Source: Tupaia tana (Eukaryota > Chordata > Mammalia > Scandentia > Tupaiidae). Taken from it: a DNA stretch of 64,000 bases. A program made the translations under genes and the position numbers. Positions 11,451-22,489 of the stretch are shown here, one piece after another (the stretch's first letter is position 1; each line of letters starts with the position of its first letter). Location of the stretch: contig JAKSZU010000012.1 of the NCBI GenBank assembly GCA_026018925.1, forward strand, positions 42,571,218 to 42,635,217. The letters are read 5' to 3'. Under the pieces are notes generated by a model. The model was not told the origin of the DNA. It was given only the letters and a program-made list of their open reading frames with translations, and ran no database searches.

Positions 11451-12300
11451 TGGATCAGAATGTGCAAGGGCTCCGAGGCAACTGGAAGGCTGTCCAGCAT
11501 ATCGAGCAGAAATTATCCATGTTTTACCTACTCAGAGATGCCTCACTACTCACACGGAACATCTCTGAAGTCAGGTTACGTGGAGTGGCAGTTGTCTGGC
11601 CTGCTGCAGTCCTGAAAGAGCTGTCATTGCCTGCACATGCCCAACCTCAACAGCTCCAACATCAAATCCTGCAGGAAGGGTGTTGCCAGACTGGAAGAAA
11701 ACCCCACAGGCAAGAACAGATTGCTCTTTTAACCCCGAGTCACAAACAGAGGGAGCCCCCAGGGGAGGAGAATGAGGCTTGTCAACAACACCCCAAAGCA
11801 GAGAGTCAAAAGTCAACTCAGCTCTCTGCAGGACTGCAGAGCTTGCTTCAGAGCTCTTGGCTGTTTTACGGCTGGTTGGGAGGGCTGCTCTCCCTAGCAC
11901 TCCTGACGGCCCCGAAGAGGAGGTGGCAGGGAAACGGGCACGGACATCGTGACTCTTGCACCAAGAATGATTCTTGGGAGTCGGGCTCTAAATGCAAAGG
12001 AGTTTGCCGAACATGATGCCCAGTTTATTGTGCTGTGTCAGCCTTTTATGTACACATCCAAGTTATATCAGAGGAGAATCGACATCTAAGTCGAACAGAG
12101 CTCTTTCGGGAAACATAAAATAAAAACGCTAGTGATGAAAGAGCCTTGGGACATAGTTAACTGGCAGCATTCTTTTCTTTCCCTAGTGACATCTTTGACA
12201 ATTGATGGCATCTTAGATTTTGATGAAATACGGTTGCAGTTAGTAACAGAGCAAACACAGGCGCACCCGGAGCCAGGCCTGGTTATAGCTACTAATTGCT
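11451..12300. other. Intergenic, unassigned
   Basis: An open frame of 184 codons (11462-12016, plus) has no recognisable domain, no start context and no splice partner. I regard it as chance. Confidence 0.4.
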
Positions 12301-12418
12301 TGCTATGGGCTAGACTGTCAAATGAGGAATATAGATCATCTCTGTCTTACAGACAGGAAGTCGAGGCTCAGAGAGGTTAAGTAACATGCCTAAGATCCAA
12401 CAACCAACTGTAAGAAAG
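12300..12418 (+). repeat. MIR element
   Basis: Carries CAGACAGGAAGTCGAGGCTCAGAGAGGTTAAGTAACATGCC, the MIR core. Confidence 0.8.
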
Positions 12419-12425
12419 CAGTGCA

Positions 12426-12705
12426 GGGCCAGCAGGTGGCGTGGTGGTTAAGACGACTGGATCTCACTTGGCCGACTGAGCGGTTTGAGTCCTCGACCCA
12501 TCCGCTGGAAAAAAACGCACCAGGTGCATGTGCTAACACGCCCAAAATTCTCAGGGAAGAATGGAGGAAAAGGGATTGCTGCGTGGCCATCCCCCACGAA
12601 GGGTGCTTTCTCACTTTCCCTCTCTCTCTGTCTCTCTCTGGTAAATGCCTGAGCCCTGTAGCAAATTTAAAAATAATAATAATGACAAATAAAATTAAGT
12701 AATTC
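12426..12705 (+). repeat. SINE-A copy
   Basis: Inserted at the end of the preceding MIR. Head GGCGTGGTGGTTAAGACGACTGG, tail AAATTTAAAAATAATAATAATGAC. Confidence 0.8.
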
Positions 12706-12789
12706 TTCTTTTTAAAAAAATGTCAAGTGTACATAAGAGTAGAGAGAAAAAAAAATCAAGTTTCCTACCATCACTCCCAACCCCTAGTC

Positions 12790-13080
12790 CCCAATTCTCC
12801 TGACCAGAGTCAACCTCTGGTACCACTTCCTTGTGTCCTCCCTGAGGGCTTGAGCGGCAGCACGTACAGGCGCGGAACAAGTCGCCGCAACCACATACGA
12901 GGCCAGCACTTTTGACCCTTTTAGCGGCTGCATAGAATGGCACCAGGTTCCTATCCCATCGTTTAAATCGTTTCCCGTCGACAGAGACTTTAAATATTTG
13001 CACCTTTTGCTGTAACCACTGCCAGAATGACCGACTTCCTCTGACACCTTTTTCTGGCCATTCATAAGGGGACCCAGTGT
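12790..13080 (+). repeat. Old L1 remnant
   Basis: GGCTGCATAGAATGGCACC..TTTAAATATTTGCACC resembles the widespread old L1 stretch that normally reads GGCTGCATAGTATTCCAT. Heavily decayed. Confidence 0.4.
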
Positions 13081-13479
13081 CCACTGCTGCCCAGCATAGG
13101 GACCCTGTAGGTGGGCAAGAAGCAAAGAGACAGACAAGTGGACGATATGGTGACCCCCGCTGGCTCCATGTGCAGTCTCCCCCGGCTCAGCTTCCTTACT
13201 GGCACAGGCAGGGGTGGGGAGGACTCCATCTCCCAGTTTTGATTTTTCTAGATAGCCCTGGTCTGAGCCCGAAGGAGAAGCGGGAGACCAGGAGGACAGC
13301 AGGTAGGGCACCGGTCCAGCAGCCCCCTGCCCCTGGGGGTTGAGTCAGTGAGGCTTTTTCTCCCCGCCTGAGATGGCCCCCGAGCTTCCCATGTAACCCC
13401 GCAGCCTAACTGGGCCCAGCTATTCGACCAGATGGTTTGGGGGGCAGGCTCAAGAACTAAAAACAAGGCCAACTCCATA

Positions 13480-13705
13480 GCACAGAGGTAGCCACGTGGC
13501 TATGTGGTCCCGCATGGCGAGAGCAGTTCAACCCCCGCCTAGATACGGCCTGCAACAGTGGGAACGTGAACAAGGGCGCGAGATCCAAAGGGCTGGAGGA
13601 AGGGGACCCTGGCGTGACCAGACCTGTGCAGGCTACTCCTCTCCCACTCTCCCGCTCTCACCAGCTCGTGTATGCGCTCTATCATGAAAAAAAGAAAAAG
13701 AATGA
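13480..13705 (+). repeat. SINE-C copy
   Basis: AGCCACGTGGCTATGTGGTCCCGC head; GGGGACCCTGGCGTGACCAGACC and GCTCTATCATGAAAAAAAG match the end of the copy at 36826. Confidence 0.55.
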
Positions 13706-13709
13706 CTGT

Positions 13710-14190
13710 TTAAAAAAATAAAAAACAAACACAACCTGCTGGGCCCCGGGCAGCTGGCTCTCCAGTTCTGGGTCTGCGGAGACTCTCTCCTCTCCATCCA
13801 AGTGTCTGAGAAGGGATCGTTTTTCTACCCTTCATTTGGGGGTGGAAATAGTGAGCTGGATGTGGGACAAGGCCAAAAATGCCCAGCAGAGTGGTCCACA
13901 TGAGTGCCCAGGTAGGAGAAGGCAGCAGAAAAGCAGAGCCGGGGAGAGGGACCAGGGACCACCTGCCCAGTGCCAGCCAGGTATCTGGGGACAGAGTCGG
14001 CAGGTCCTGAACGCCAGCCGCTGAAGAGAGCCCAGCACAACGCAGCCCCCGCTGCCTGATGCCGGCCAGCTCTCCCTTCCTGCTCTCCTCGGGTCACGCC
14101 CACGTCCCTGGGGGCCCTGCCCAGCCTCTCCTGGAGCCTGTAAGTGGCACTGGGACGCAACTCTCCTCCAAGAGGCCTCCACCCAGTGCC
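13710..14190. other. Intergenic, unassigned
   Basis: Low-repeat sequence. No gene, RNA or strong repeat match is seen. Confidence 0.4.
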
Positions 14191-14460
14191 GGCCAGAGGA
14201 GTCATTCTAAAGAGTAACTGGCTTATGATCCTTCTCTGCTTAAAACCCTCCAGGGCCTTCTCCCTGCGCTCTGAACTGAGTTCCTCCCGCTCACCGTGGA
14301 GAGAGAAGCCCCAGCTCACCGCCCAAACCTCATCCTTCCTCCGTCCCCTCCTCCATCCACTCCGACCACAGCACGCCACACCGGTTGCTCAGTCTCTTTC
14401 CCAACCTGTGCACCTTCGTATCTGCTGTTCCCTCAGCCTGGAGCACACACTCTCTACCCC
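14190..14460 (+). repeat. L2 LINE remnant
   Basis: AAAACCCTCCAGGGCCTTCTCC followed by TCTGCTGTTCCCTCAGCCTGGAGCACAC follows the L2 3' end. Confidence 0.6.

Positions 14461-14463
<3 letters not shown>

Positions 14464-14503
<40 letters not shown>
14464..14503 (+). repeat. (CA)n microsatellite
   Basis: About 20 uninterrupted CA units; long enough to be polymorphic. Confidence 0.98.
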
Positions 14504-14505
<2 letters not shown>

Positions 14506-14724
14506 CTTCCAAGACGGGTCTCCATTGACCACCCTTTCTCATGAAAAACCTTTCCCTTCCAAAGCAGGCCCAGTCCTCCACTCCCCACCCCAGCACTATC
14601 CCATTCTGAATTGCCCTGCATCTTCCACTCCCCACTGAAGAGGAGCTATCACAGGGCCGGCCACCACTGAGGTCCAGGTCCAAGTGCCAAGCCCACGGGA
14701 GCCCCGAGTATACCAATGTCTGGT

Positions 14725-14880
14725 GACCACATACCATGCCAGGCTCCTTTCTAAGCCCTTCATGTGTCCTGATCCCTTAAACTCCACCCAAGCCATAAAA
14801 TACGCACCAGACATGCACAGAGAAGTTAAGTCACTCGCTTAAGGCCACACAGCCAGGAAGTAGAGAAGCCAAGACGCAGA
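14725..14880 (+). repeat. MIR element
   Basis: GAAGTTAAGTCACTCGCTTAAGGCCACACAGCCAGGAAG is the MIR core in plus orientation. Confidence 0.75.
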
Positions 14881-14941
14881 AGGCAGACAAATGAGTGTTT
14901 CTGAACAAATTCCTATTTTAGAGATAAGAAAAGTGAGCTTC

Positions 14942-15213
14942 AGGGACCAGCAGTTAGCGTAATGGCTATGTCACTGGATTCCCATGTAATCTACCGCGGT
15001 TTGAGTCCCGGACCCAGTGGCTTAAACTCATGCCGGGCGTGTGTGCGTGTGTGCCCAAGATCCCAAGAGGAGAATGAAGGAGAAGAGTTTGCAGCATGGC
15101 CATCCCCCCTGGGGGGTGATTCCTTGCTTTCTGTCTCTCTGTCTCTCTCTGTCTGTCTGGTGAATGCACACACCCTATAGCAAAAACCTCTCAAAAAAAA
15201 AAAAAAAAAAAGT
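14942..15213 (+). repeat. SINE-A copy with target duplication
   Basis: Full-length copy. Flanking duplicate AAGAAAAGTGAGCTTC lies just before 14942 and again at about 15220-15235. Confidence 0.92.
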
Positions 15214-15239
15214 AAAAAAAGAAAAGTGAGCTTCGGAGG

Positions 15240-16290
15240 AGACTGGAGTAAGCAGGGTGGCCGCTGAGGGGTAAACCCCAGTCCTCAGGCTTTGAGAGCT
15301 GCACCATCAGCCACCACACGCCCCACCTTCCACTCCACTGCCATGTTGCTGTCTGGTGGAAGAGCAAGGCGGGAGGCCGGCACCCAATTAGCCAGCAAGG
15401 CAAAGCCCAGGGCCAAGCCGCCACTGCCAGCCGCCCTGGTAATTAAAGACACACATTAAAGACAGCATCAAGGTACCATTAAACGTCCATTAAGCTAGCA
15501 ACGATCAATCCAGAAGATAGAACTTGGGCCTGCCTGCTCTGGAGGAGCTCACGTGCCCGTCACGGGTGGCCTCAGAACTGCCTCAGAGTTTCCAGAGACC
15601 AATAAACCTGCCCAAATCCTTTGACCCAGCATTACGACATTTGGGAACACTCCCTGAGGAAGGAGCCTAGGAGGAAACGAAAATAGAAATCTGCAGCAGC
15701 CACTGGCCAAATACTGAAGCCATCCAGGCCTGGGCGTGCACCAGGAGAACCCAACCGAGGCGCGGCTTGCAGGCGATATTCCTTGTCTTGAGTACTGCTC
15801 AGCCCAGACCCTCCTCAGCCTCCTCGCCTCCAGGCCCCGCACAGGCTGTTCCATACCTTTCCCATTTCTGATCACCTGGCTATACCCCAGTGGGAGTGGA
15901 GAAGTGGTGGACGGTGTCCTTCTTCCACCATACCCCACCCAGCTGCGCCTCACTGATGGCACTCACTCAGCCAGGGCCTGGAACCCTGGCTAGGCTGTGA
16001 ACTCCGGGAACTAGCACTGCCAGCCCTGCTAGTGAGCGGTACCTGCTGATGCCTGGTGCAAGCAGGGCCCTGTCCTGGCGCTGTCCCCACTGTACCTTGG
16101 AGCCCAGCACAGTGACGGGCACAGAAATGACTCTGCAAACAGCCTCTGAGGTAAGACACACACTGTGAGTGTGGAGGGACACAGAGGCGAGCTGTGGAAC
16201 CCGGAGTGCCTGGAGCTGGCCCGCCATGTAGGGCTTGCAGCGCTCAGGAGAGAGAAGCCGCTTCACTGTAGGAGAAGTCACTGAGATTAA
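15240..16290. other. Intergenic with decayed LINE sequence
   Basis: CTTTGACCCAGCATTACGACATTTGGG (about 15620) looks like an old L1 piece, and the part near 15990-16150 looks like L2. No gene is supported. Confidence 0.4.
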
Positions 16291-16297
16291 AACTCAA

Positions 16298-17402
16298 CCT
16301 TTGGGAACCAGCAGATGGTGTAAAGGGTTATGTCGCTGGGAACAGCAGTTGGAGTAATGGCTATGTCACTGAACTCCCATGTAGTCGACTGTGGTTCGAG
16401 TCCCAGACCCAGGGGCTTAAACTCACACCGGGCGCGTGTGCGTGCGTGCCCAAGATCCCGAGAGGAGAAAGGAGAAGGGATTGCGGCGTAGCCATCTCAC
16501 CTGGGGGGTGATTTCTCGCTTTCTGTCTCTGTCTCTCTCTTTCTGGCAAGTGCACACGCCCTATAGCAAAAACCTTTCAAAAAAAAAAATGCGATTATGT
16601 CACTGGACTCCTATATAGTCAACCATGGTTCGTAGTCCTAGACCCAGAAGCCAAGCTTAAACTCACGCCAGCGTGTGCGTGCGTGCCCAAAGTCCCAAGA
16701 GGACAATGAAGGAAAAGGGACTACAGTGTCGCCATCCCCCCCCAGGGGTTGATTTCTTGCTTTCTATCTTTGTCTGTCTTTCCAGTAAGCACACATGTCC
16801 TATAGCAAAAACCTCTCTTTAAAAAGTAAAAAATTCTGGGGGAACCAGCAGTTAGCGTAATGGCTATGTCGCTGGACTCCCACGTAGTCGACCGCGGTTC
16901 GCGTCTCGGACCCGGTGGCTTACAACTCACGCCGGGCGCGTGTGCGTGCGTGCCCAAGATCCCGAGAGGAGAATGGAGGAGAAGGGATTGCGGCGTGACC
17001 ATCCCCACTGGGGGGTGATTTCTCGCTTTCTGTCTCTATGTCTCTCTCTGTCTGTCTGGCGAGCACACGCGCCCTATAGCGAAAAACCTCTCCAAAAAAA
17101 AAAAAAAAAGTAAAAAATTCTGGGACCAGCAGTTAGCGTAATGGCTATGTCGCTGGACTCCCACGTAGTCGACCGCGGTTCGAGTCCCGGACCTGGCGGC
17201 TTAAACTCACGCCGGGCGCGTGTGCGTGCGTGCCCAAGATCCCGAGAGGAGAATGGAGGAGAAGGGATTGCGGCGTGGCCATCCCCCCTGGGGGGTGATT
17301 TCCTGCTTTCTATCTCTCTGTCTCTCTCTGTCTGTCTGGCGAGCGCACGCGCCCTATAGCAAAAACCTCTCCAAAAAAAGAAAAAAAAAAAAAAAAAAGT
17401 AA
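16298..17402 (+). repeat. Tandem pile of five SINE-A copies
   Basis: Copies at 16298-16339 (head only), 16339-16589, 16590-16826 (lacks the first part of the head), 16839-17109 and 17122-17398, all plus strand. GTAAAAAATTCT flanks the last two on both sides (16826-16837, 17110-17121, 17399-17410). The last two copies are very similar to each other, with intact A and B boxes. Confidence 0.92.
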
Positions 17403-17414
17403 AAAATTCTTCAC

Positions 17415-17560
17415 TTTTTGGTGCCTGTAGTTGGTCAAGGCACTGAACTTCCATATGGACCACCACAGTTTGAGTCCCAGACCTGGTGGCTCTCTCTCTC
17501 TCTGGTGAGCCATATGCCCTATAACAAATGTTTAAAGTAATAATAATAATAAAGACCACA
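17415..17560 (+). repeat. SINE-B copy, degenerate
   Basis: GCCTGTAGTTGGTCAAGGCACTGAAC..GTTTGAGTCCCAGACCTGGTGGC then a CT run and AAAGTAATAATAATAATAAAG tail. Confidence 0.65.
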
Positions 17561-17570
17561 GGCCAGGAAA

Positions 17571-18064
17571 GGATTTGAGGGGCAAGTCGAGGTCCCAGGC
17601 CATCCGGGTCTCCAGGCAGCCTGTGAGGATGAGTGGGTCCCTGGATCGAGCAGCAGCAGCTCTGCCGGCCTGTGGGGTACAAGCAGGCACGCAGGCAACA
17701 GGTCGGCATGGGCACGGGCGGTGGCGGCTCTCTGGAGCAGCTGAATGTGCTGGTGAAGAACAAGGTGATGGTGGTCTTCCTCAAGGAGACACCAGAGCAA
17801 CCCCAGTGCAGCCTCAGCAAAGCAGTGAGCAGACCCTGTGACTGCATGGCATTCGCGACCACAGTGCCTATGATGTCCAGGACAACCCTGGGTTCCCACA
17901 AGGCGTTAAACTATTCCAGACTATTCCAACTGACCCACCATTCTGCAGGTGTACCTCAACCTCAAGTTTGTGACATTCCCCTGCAGAAACACCAAAACGG
18001 GGACCTGGTGTGAGAACTGAAAAAGCTAGGGATCTGTCCCACCCCCTTGGATGAAAAGAAAGAC
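17571..18064 (+). pseudogene. GLRX5P: GLRX5 processed pseudogene
   Basis: Intronless copy of the mitochondrial monothiol glutaredoxin GLRX5 mRNA. The start region (ATG at 17629) still reads MSGSLDRAAAAL, then after frame changes comes a block ending VFLKETPEQPQCSLSKAV, then TIPQ-like and VYLN-like parts in other frames, then HQNGDLV followed by TGA and finally LDEKKDQNSA. The conserved CGFS active-site motif reads CSLS, so the redox loop is lost as well. The coding sequence ends exactly where a SINE-A begins, so the stop codon, 3' UTR and A tail of the retrocopy are not visible. Bases 17571-17628 may be GLRX5 5' UTR. It cannot make glutaredoxin. Confidence 0.9.
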
Positions 18065-18065
18065 C

Positions 18066-18283
18066 AAAACTCAGCAGATGGCACAATGGTTACATTGCTG
18101 GACTCCCACATAGTCCACCATGGTTTGAATCCCAGACCTGGCAGCTTAAAACTCACGCCGTGTGCCTGTGTGCGCATTCCCAAGATCCTGGGAGGTGACA
18201 GAAGGAGAAGGGCTTGGGGCATGGCTATCTGTCTTTCTGAGGAGTGTATGCGCCCTATAGCAAAAACCTCTCAAAAAAAAAAA
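18066..18283 (+). repeat. SINE-A copy at the 3' end of the GLRX5 retrocopy
   Basis: Starts CAGCAGATGGCACAATGGTTACATTGCTGG immediately after the last GLRX5 codons and ends CCCTATAGCAAAAACCTCTC plus A tail. Confidence 0.85.
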
Positions 18284-18364
18284 TCTATTGTAAACTTAAT
18301 TACACCACTGCACTGTAATAATTCAATGTTACATTATGACGATGTACACAAAATGTGATATCTT

Positions 18365-18545
18365 TTTTAAATTATTATTTTATATAACTTTATTTATTAT
18401 TTAATTTTGACTAGAGAGAAGGCAGAAAAAGAGAGAGAGAGAGAGAGAGAAAGTAAGAAAGCAAGCCGCTAGGTCTGGGATTTGAACCGTGGTCAGCCAT
18501 GTGGGAATCCAGCGCCCTTAACCACCATGCCATCTGGTAGCCCCC
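18365..18545 (-). repeat. SINE-B copy
   Basis: Reversed copy; TTTGACTAGAGAGAAGG through AACCACCATGCCATCTGGTAGCCCCC. Confidence 0.8.
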
Positions 18546-18589
18546 GAAATGTATTCTTACAGTGTCATTTCTTCTTTTTTTTTTAAGAG

Positions 18590-18836
18590 GTTTTTTGCTA
18601 TAGTGCCTGTGCGCTCACCAGACAGACAGAGAGAGACATAGAGACAGAAAGCGAGAAATCACCCCCCAGGGGGATGGCCACGCTGCAATCCCTTCTCCTC
18701 CATTCTCCTCTCGGGATCTTGAACACACATGCACATGTGCCCGACGTGTGTTTAAGCCACCAGGTCTGGGACTCGCACCACAGTCGACTACATGGGAGTC
18801 CAGTAACATAGCCATTACGCCAGCTGCTGGTCCCCA
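18590..18836 (-). repeat. SINE-A copy
   Basis: Reversed full-length copy: GAGGTTTTTTGCTATAGTGCC to ACGCCAGCTGCTGGTCCCC. Confidence 0.88.
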
Positions 18837-18894
18837 TTGTCATTTATTCTTAACCTGATTCCAGAGTTAAACTAGGAGCTTTTTTATTTTTTAA

Positions 18895-19062
18895 ATGATT
18901 GATTTATTTACCCACTCATTTATTTTTTAATTTGACCAGAGAAAGACACATATATAGAGAGAGGGAAAGTGAGAAAGCAAGCCACCAGGTCCAGGACTCG
19001 AACCGTGGTCGGCCATGTGGGAGTGTCCAGCACCTTAACCACCATGCCACCTGCTGGCCCCA
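18895..19062 (-). repeat. SINE-B copy
   Basis: Reversed copy ending ACCACCATGCCACCTGCTGGCCCC. The flanking piece AAACTAGGAGCTTTT occurs on both sides (18870 and 19061), the target duplication. Confidence 0.88.
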
Positions 19063-19423
19063 AACTAGGAGCTTTTGAACCATTTTATTCAGACTTCTCT
19101 GCAAACATGTCAGTCTGCAAAGATAATTTGTCCTCCACCTCTCAACTTTTTTTTTTTTTAATCTTTTCTGTTAAGGAAAATGGTGGACAAAGAAGGCAAT
19201 GTGATAACCGGGATGTTGTGTTTTAGAATAAATTGCCAACACAGGAATGCTGGGCACATGTGAGTTAATTCTGAACAGCATTTGTCTATGACAAATTTTT
19301 GTGCCAGTGACCTTTTGTTTCGGGGAGTTAAGAGTGACTCCGATGCCTTTCTATTAAACTTGCCACAAGAATCAAATAATAATAATAATTAATAAAATTT
19401 AAAACAATTATAATTTTTTTTTT
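19063..19423. other. AT-rich intergenic sequence
   Basis: No gene or RNA is recognised. Rich in A/T runs. Confidence 0.4.
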
Positions 19424-19672
19424 TTTAGAGGTTTTGCTATAGGGAGTGTGCACTTGCCAGAGAGAGAGAGACAGTGAGAGGGAAAGCAAGAAGTCACCCC
19501 ACAGGGGGATGGTCACTCCACAATCCCTTCTCCTCCATTCTCCTCCTAGGATCTTGGACATGCACGCACACGTGCTTGGCATGAGTTTCAAGCCACCAGG
19601 TCTGGGACTCAAATAGCAGTCAACTACATGGGAGTCCAGTGATGTAATCACTACGCCATCTGCTGGCCCCCA
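19424..19672 (-). repeat. SINE-A copy
   Basis: Reversed copy, head to head with the plus-strand copy that begins 25 bp further on. Confidence 0.88.
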
Positions 19673-19696
19673 AAATAATTCTTAAAAACAAAAAAA

Positions 19697-19970
19697 CTGG
19701 GACCAGCAGTTGGTGTAATGGGTATGTCGCTGAACTCCCATGTATCCGACCACGGTTCGAGTCCCAGACCCAGTAGCTTAAACTCACGCTGGGCATTTGT
19801 GCATGCGTGCCCAAGATCCCTAGAGGAAAAGAGATTGAGGTGTGCCCAAGATCCCGAGAGAAGAAGAGATTGCAGCATGGCCATCCCCCAGGGAGTGATT
19901 TTTCACTTTCTGTCTCTTTGTCTCTCTCTGGTGAGCGCACGTGCCCTGTAGCAAAAATCTCTCCAAAAAA
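19697..19970 (+). repeat. SINE-A copy with internal duplication
   Basis: The segment GTGCCCAAGATCCC..GAGATTG occurs twice (about 19808-19835 and 19843-19875), a short tandem duplication inside the element. Confidence 0.85.
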
Positions 19971-19984
19971 AAAAACCTCCACCC

Positions 19985-20095
19985 TTGGGATAGTGACAGT
20001 TGCATGACTTTGTGAATATACTAACACCCACTTAATTGTACTTTGCAAGGTTAAATTTTATGACAGGTAAATGTTATGTCAATTTGAAAAACCCA
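19985..20095 (+). repeat. Old L1-type 3' end remnant
   Basis: GTGAATATACTAACACCCACTTAATTGTAC..GGTTAAATTTTATG matches the common form GTGAATATACTAAAAACCACTGAATTGTAC. Confidence 0.5.
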
Positions 20096-20654
20096 CCTTT
20101 GATGAAGCTGAGCAGTGTGGCCCTGTCCCCACGTGGACTAATTCAGTGCAGGGACTAGTGTGCTGTTGTCCTCAGCCCATGGGACTGACTCGGCTGGAGC
20201 CCTCATGTAGGGTGGGGAGGGGAGGGGCGCCCCAGTGGTCAACACTGTCTGGGAGCTGCTGAAGAGGGAGGAGCTTGGCAGATCCACCAGCTGGGAAAGT
20301 GGGGTGACTGTGGAGACCAGGGTTATAGGGAATGGGGATGAGGCCTAGAGAAGAGTGACTGGGAAGATGAGACCACAGTTTGGGGAGACCCGGGACAGTT
20401 TGGTAGATCCCCTCAAAGGCTGATGGGAAGAGCAGGAAGGTGACCCCATCCCTGGGGAGCCATGGCATCCCCACGTGTCCCTCTTCTCAGAAGGCTGTCT
20501 TTTAAAAAGATTTTCTACTAGCCGCCATACATCACTTCCACTTACATCTCATTGGGCAGAACTCAGTCAGTCACATAGTCATTAAGCTGCAAGGGAGGCT
20601 GGGAAATATTGACTTTAGGCTGTCATTTGTCTAATAAATGTCAGGATTCTATTA

Positions 20655-20856
20655 ATAAGGGGAAGAGGGAGAAATCACCCCCTGGGGGGATGGCCATGCC
20701 GCAATCCCTTCTCCTCCGTTCTCCTCTCGGGCTCTTGGACATGCACACACGCACACGCGTCCAGCGTGAGTTTAAGCCACTGGGTCCGGGACTTGAACAA
20801 CGGTCAACTACTTGGGAGTCCAGCGACATAGCCATTACACCAACTGTTGGTCCTGC
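20655..20856 (-). repeat. SINE-A copy, 3' truncated
   Basis: Reversed copy that lacks the CCCTATAG end and most of the CT block. Confidence 0.8.
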
Positions 20857-21078
20857 CATTCTGGATCTTAAGGTAAAGACACATATTTAGGGCATGGATG
20901 GTGGAGAAGCTGTAGAACATGAAACTCTATGAGGTTAGGCCAAACGGGGAGGACTGACTGCAGCTGGGTGGATCATGGCATCGAGACCCTATGGGGGGCT
21001 GTCTCTCTGTTTATCTGTCTATATTTCTCTGTCTGGCTCAAGGAAGATATTAGTAAATAAATAAATACTAAAAATTGG

Positions 21079-21250
21079 GGCTGGTATCTGGTGTGATGGT
21101 TAGGGGCACTGGACTCCTACATGGCCCACTGTGGTTTGAGTCCCAGACCTGGCGACTTGCTTTCTCTCTCTCTCACTCTGTCCCTCTCTGGTCAAATTAA
21201 AAGTAAATAAATAAGGTTAAATAAAATAATTCAAGAAAAAAAAAAAACTA
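21079..21250 (+). repeat. SINE-B copy
   Basis: GGGGCTGGTATCTGGTGTGATGGTTAGGGG head, CT block, GGTCAAATTAAAAGTAAATAAATAAGG. Confidence 0.8.
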
Positions 21251-21266
21251 AAAATAAGACATACAG

Positions 21267-21720
21267 GGCCAGCCAGTGACATGGTGGTCAAAGCAGCTGG
21301 ATCCCACATGGCCTATAGCACAATTTGAGACCTAGACCTGGTGACTTGAAAACACTTGATGTGGGGCCAGCAGGTGGCATTGTGGTTAAGGCACTGGACG
21401 CTCCCACATGGGCAACCACAGTTCGAGTCCTGGACCTGCTGACTGCTTTCTCACTTTCTCTCTCTCTCTTTATCTCTCTCTGTGTCTCTCTCTGGTCAAA
21501 TTAAAATAAATGAATGAATAAATAAAATTTTTAAAAATAATTGTTAAAAAATAAAAAGAAAGAAAAAGAAAACACTGGACGTATGTGCATGTGTGCCCAA
21601 AATCTTGAGAGAGGAATGGAGAAGGGATTGCAATGCAGCCATCCCCCCTGGAGGGTGATTTCTCAATTTCTCTCTCTCTCTCCCCCTCTGTCTGTCTGTC
21701 TGACCACACATGCCCTGTTG
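21267..21720 (+). repeat. SINE-A copy split by a SINE-B
   Basis: The outer SINE-A runs 21267-21362 and resumes at about 21577. A SINE-B (21364-21560) sits inside it, with the target duplicated as GAAAACACTTGATG (21349) and GAAAACACTGGACG (21567). Confidence 0.78.
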
Positions 21721-21761
21721 TAAATAAAACACACACACACACTTAAAATGACGGAGCAGAG

Positions 21762-21935
21762 GGGCCGGCAGGTGGCGTGGTGAAGGTGCTGGACTCCCAC
21801 ATGGCCAACGGCAGCTCTGCCCTGGAGGCTTGCTTTCTCACTTTCCCCATCCCTCTCTCTCTCACTCTGTCCCTCTCTGGTCAGATTAAAATAAATAAAG
21901 TTAAATAAAATAATTATTTTTTAAAAATGACAGAG
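21762..21935 (+). repeat. SINE-B copy
   Basis: GGGGCCGGCAGGTGGCGTGGTGAAGG head and the usual CT block and AT tail. Confidence 0.8.
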
Positions 21936-22177
21936 CAGAAAGACAGAAGAAATGGGGGACCCCAGTAATGATGCAGTTGATGTTCACCCTAGATTGTCAA
22001 CCTTTCTATTGCGTGTCTGTGAGCTAAGCTTCTGGCTTAAGTCACTGGTGTTAAGGATTTATGTCACTCTCAAGCAAAATCTAGGTCTAATTCAGACCCT
22101 GATGGTCAAGTTTATGCTAAAACATTGGGGAATCCAAGGTCCAAGAAGCTGGGAAAGGGTTACTTCCTGCCCCATCC

Positions 22178-22446
22178 CTTTTTTTTTTTTTTTTTTTTTT
22201 TCTGCTATAGGGCGTGTGCTCTCACCAGAAAGACAGAGAGAAACAGAGACAGAAAGTGAGAAATCACCTCCCAGGGGGGATGGCCATGCTGCAATCCCTT
22301 CTCCTCCATTTTCCTCTCAGGATCTTGGGAACGCAGGCACGCACACACACCTGGTGTGAGTTTAAGCCACTGGGTCCGGGACTCAATCCGCAGTCAACTA
22401 CCTGGGAGTCCAGCAACATAGCCATTATGCTAACTGCTGGTCCCCC
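22178..22446 (-). repeat. SINE-A copy
   Basis: Reversed full-length copy beginning with a T run of about 23 (the A tail). Confidence 0.9.
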
Positions 22447-22489
22447 TCCCTTCACTTTTTTACTCTTTCCCAAAAAACTGAGTATTTTG

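Noticed and set aside
11462..12016. Open frame of 184 codons upstream of CCDC88B
   Set aside because: No recognisable domain, no splice signals or poly(A) signal in place, and composition of old repeats.
16860..16920. tRNA gene calls in SINE heads
   Set aside because: A and B boxes are present but the sequence cannot fold into a full cloverleaf with an acceptor stem; each head continues into the SINE body.
16298..17402. CRISPR-like regular repeats
   Set aside because: The repeat units are SINEs of about 270 bp in a mammalian genome; no spacer-repeat pattern.
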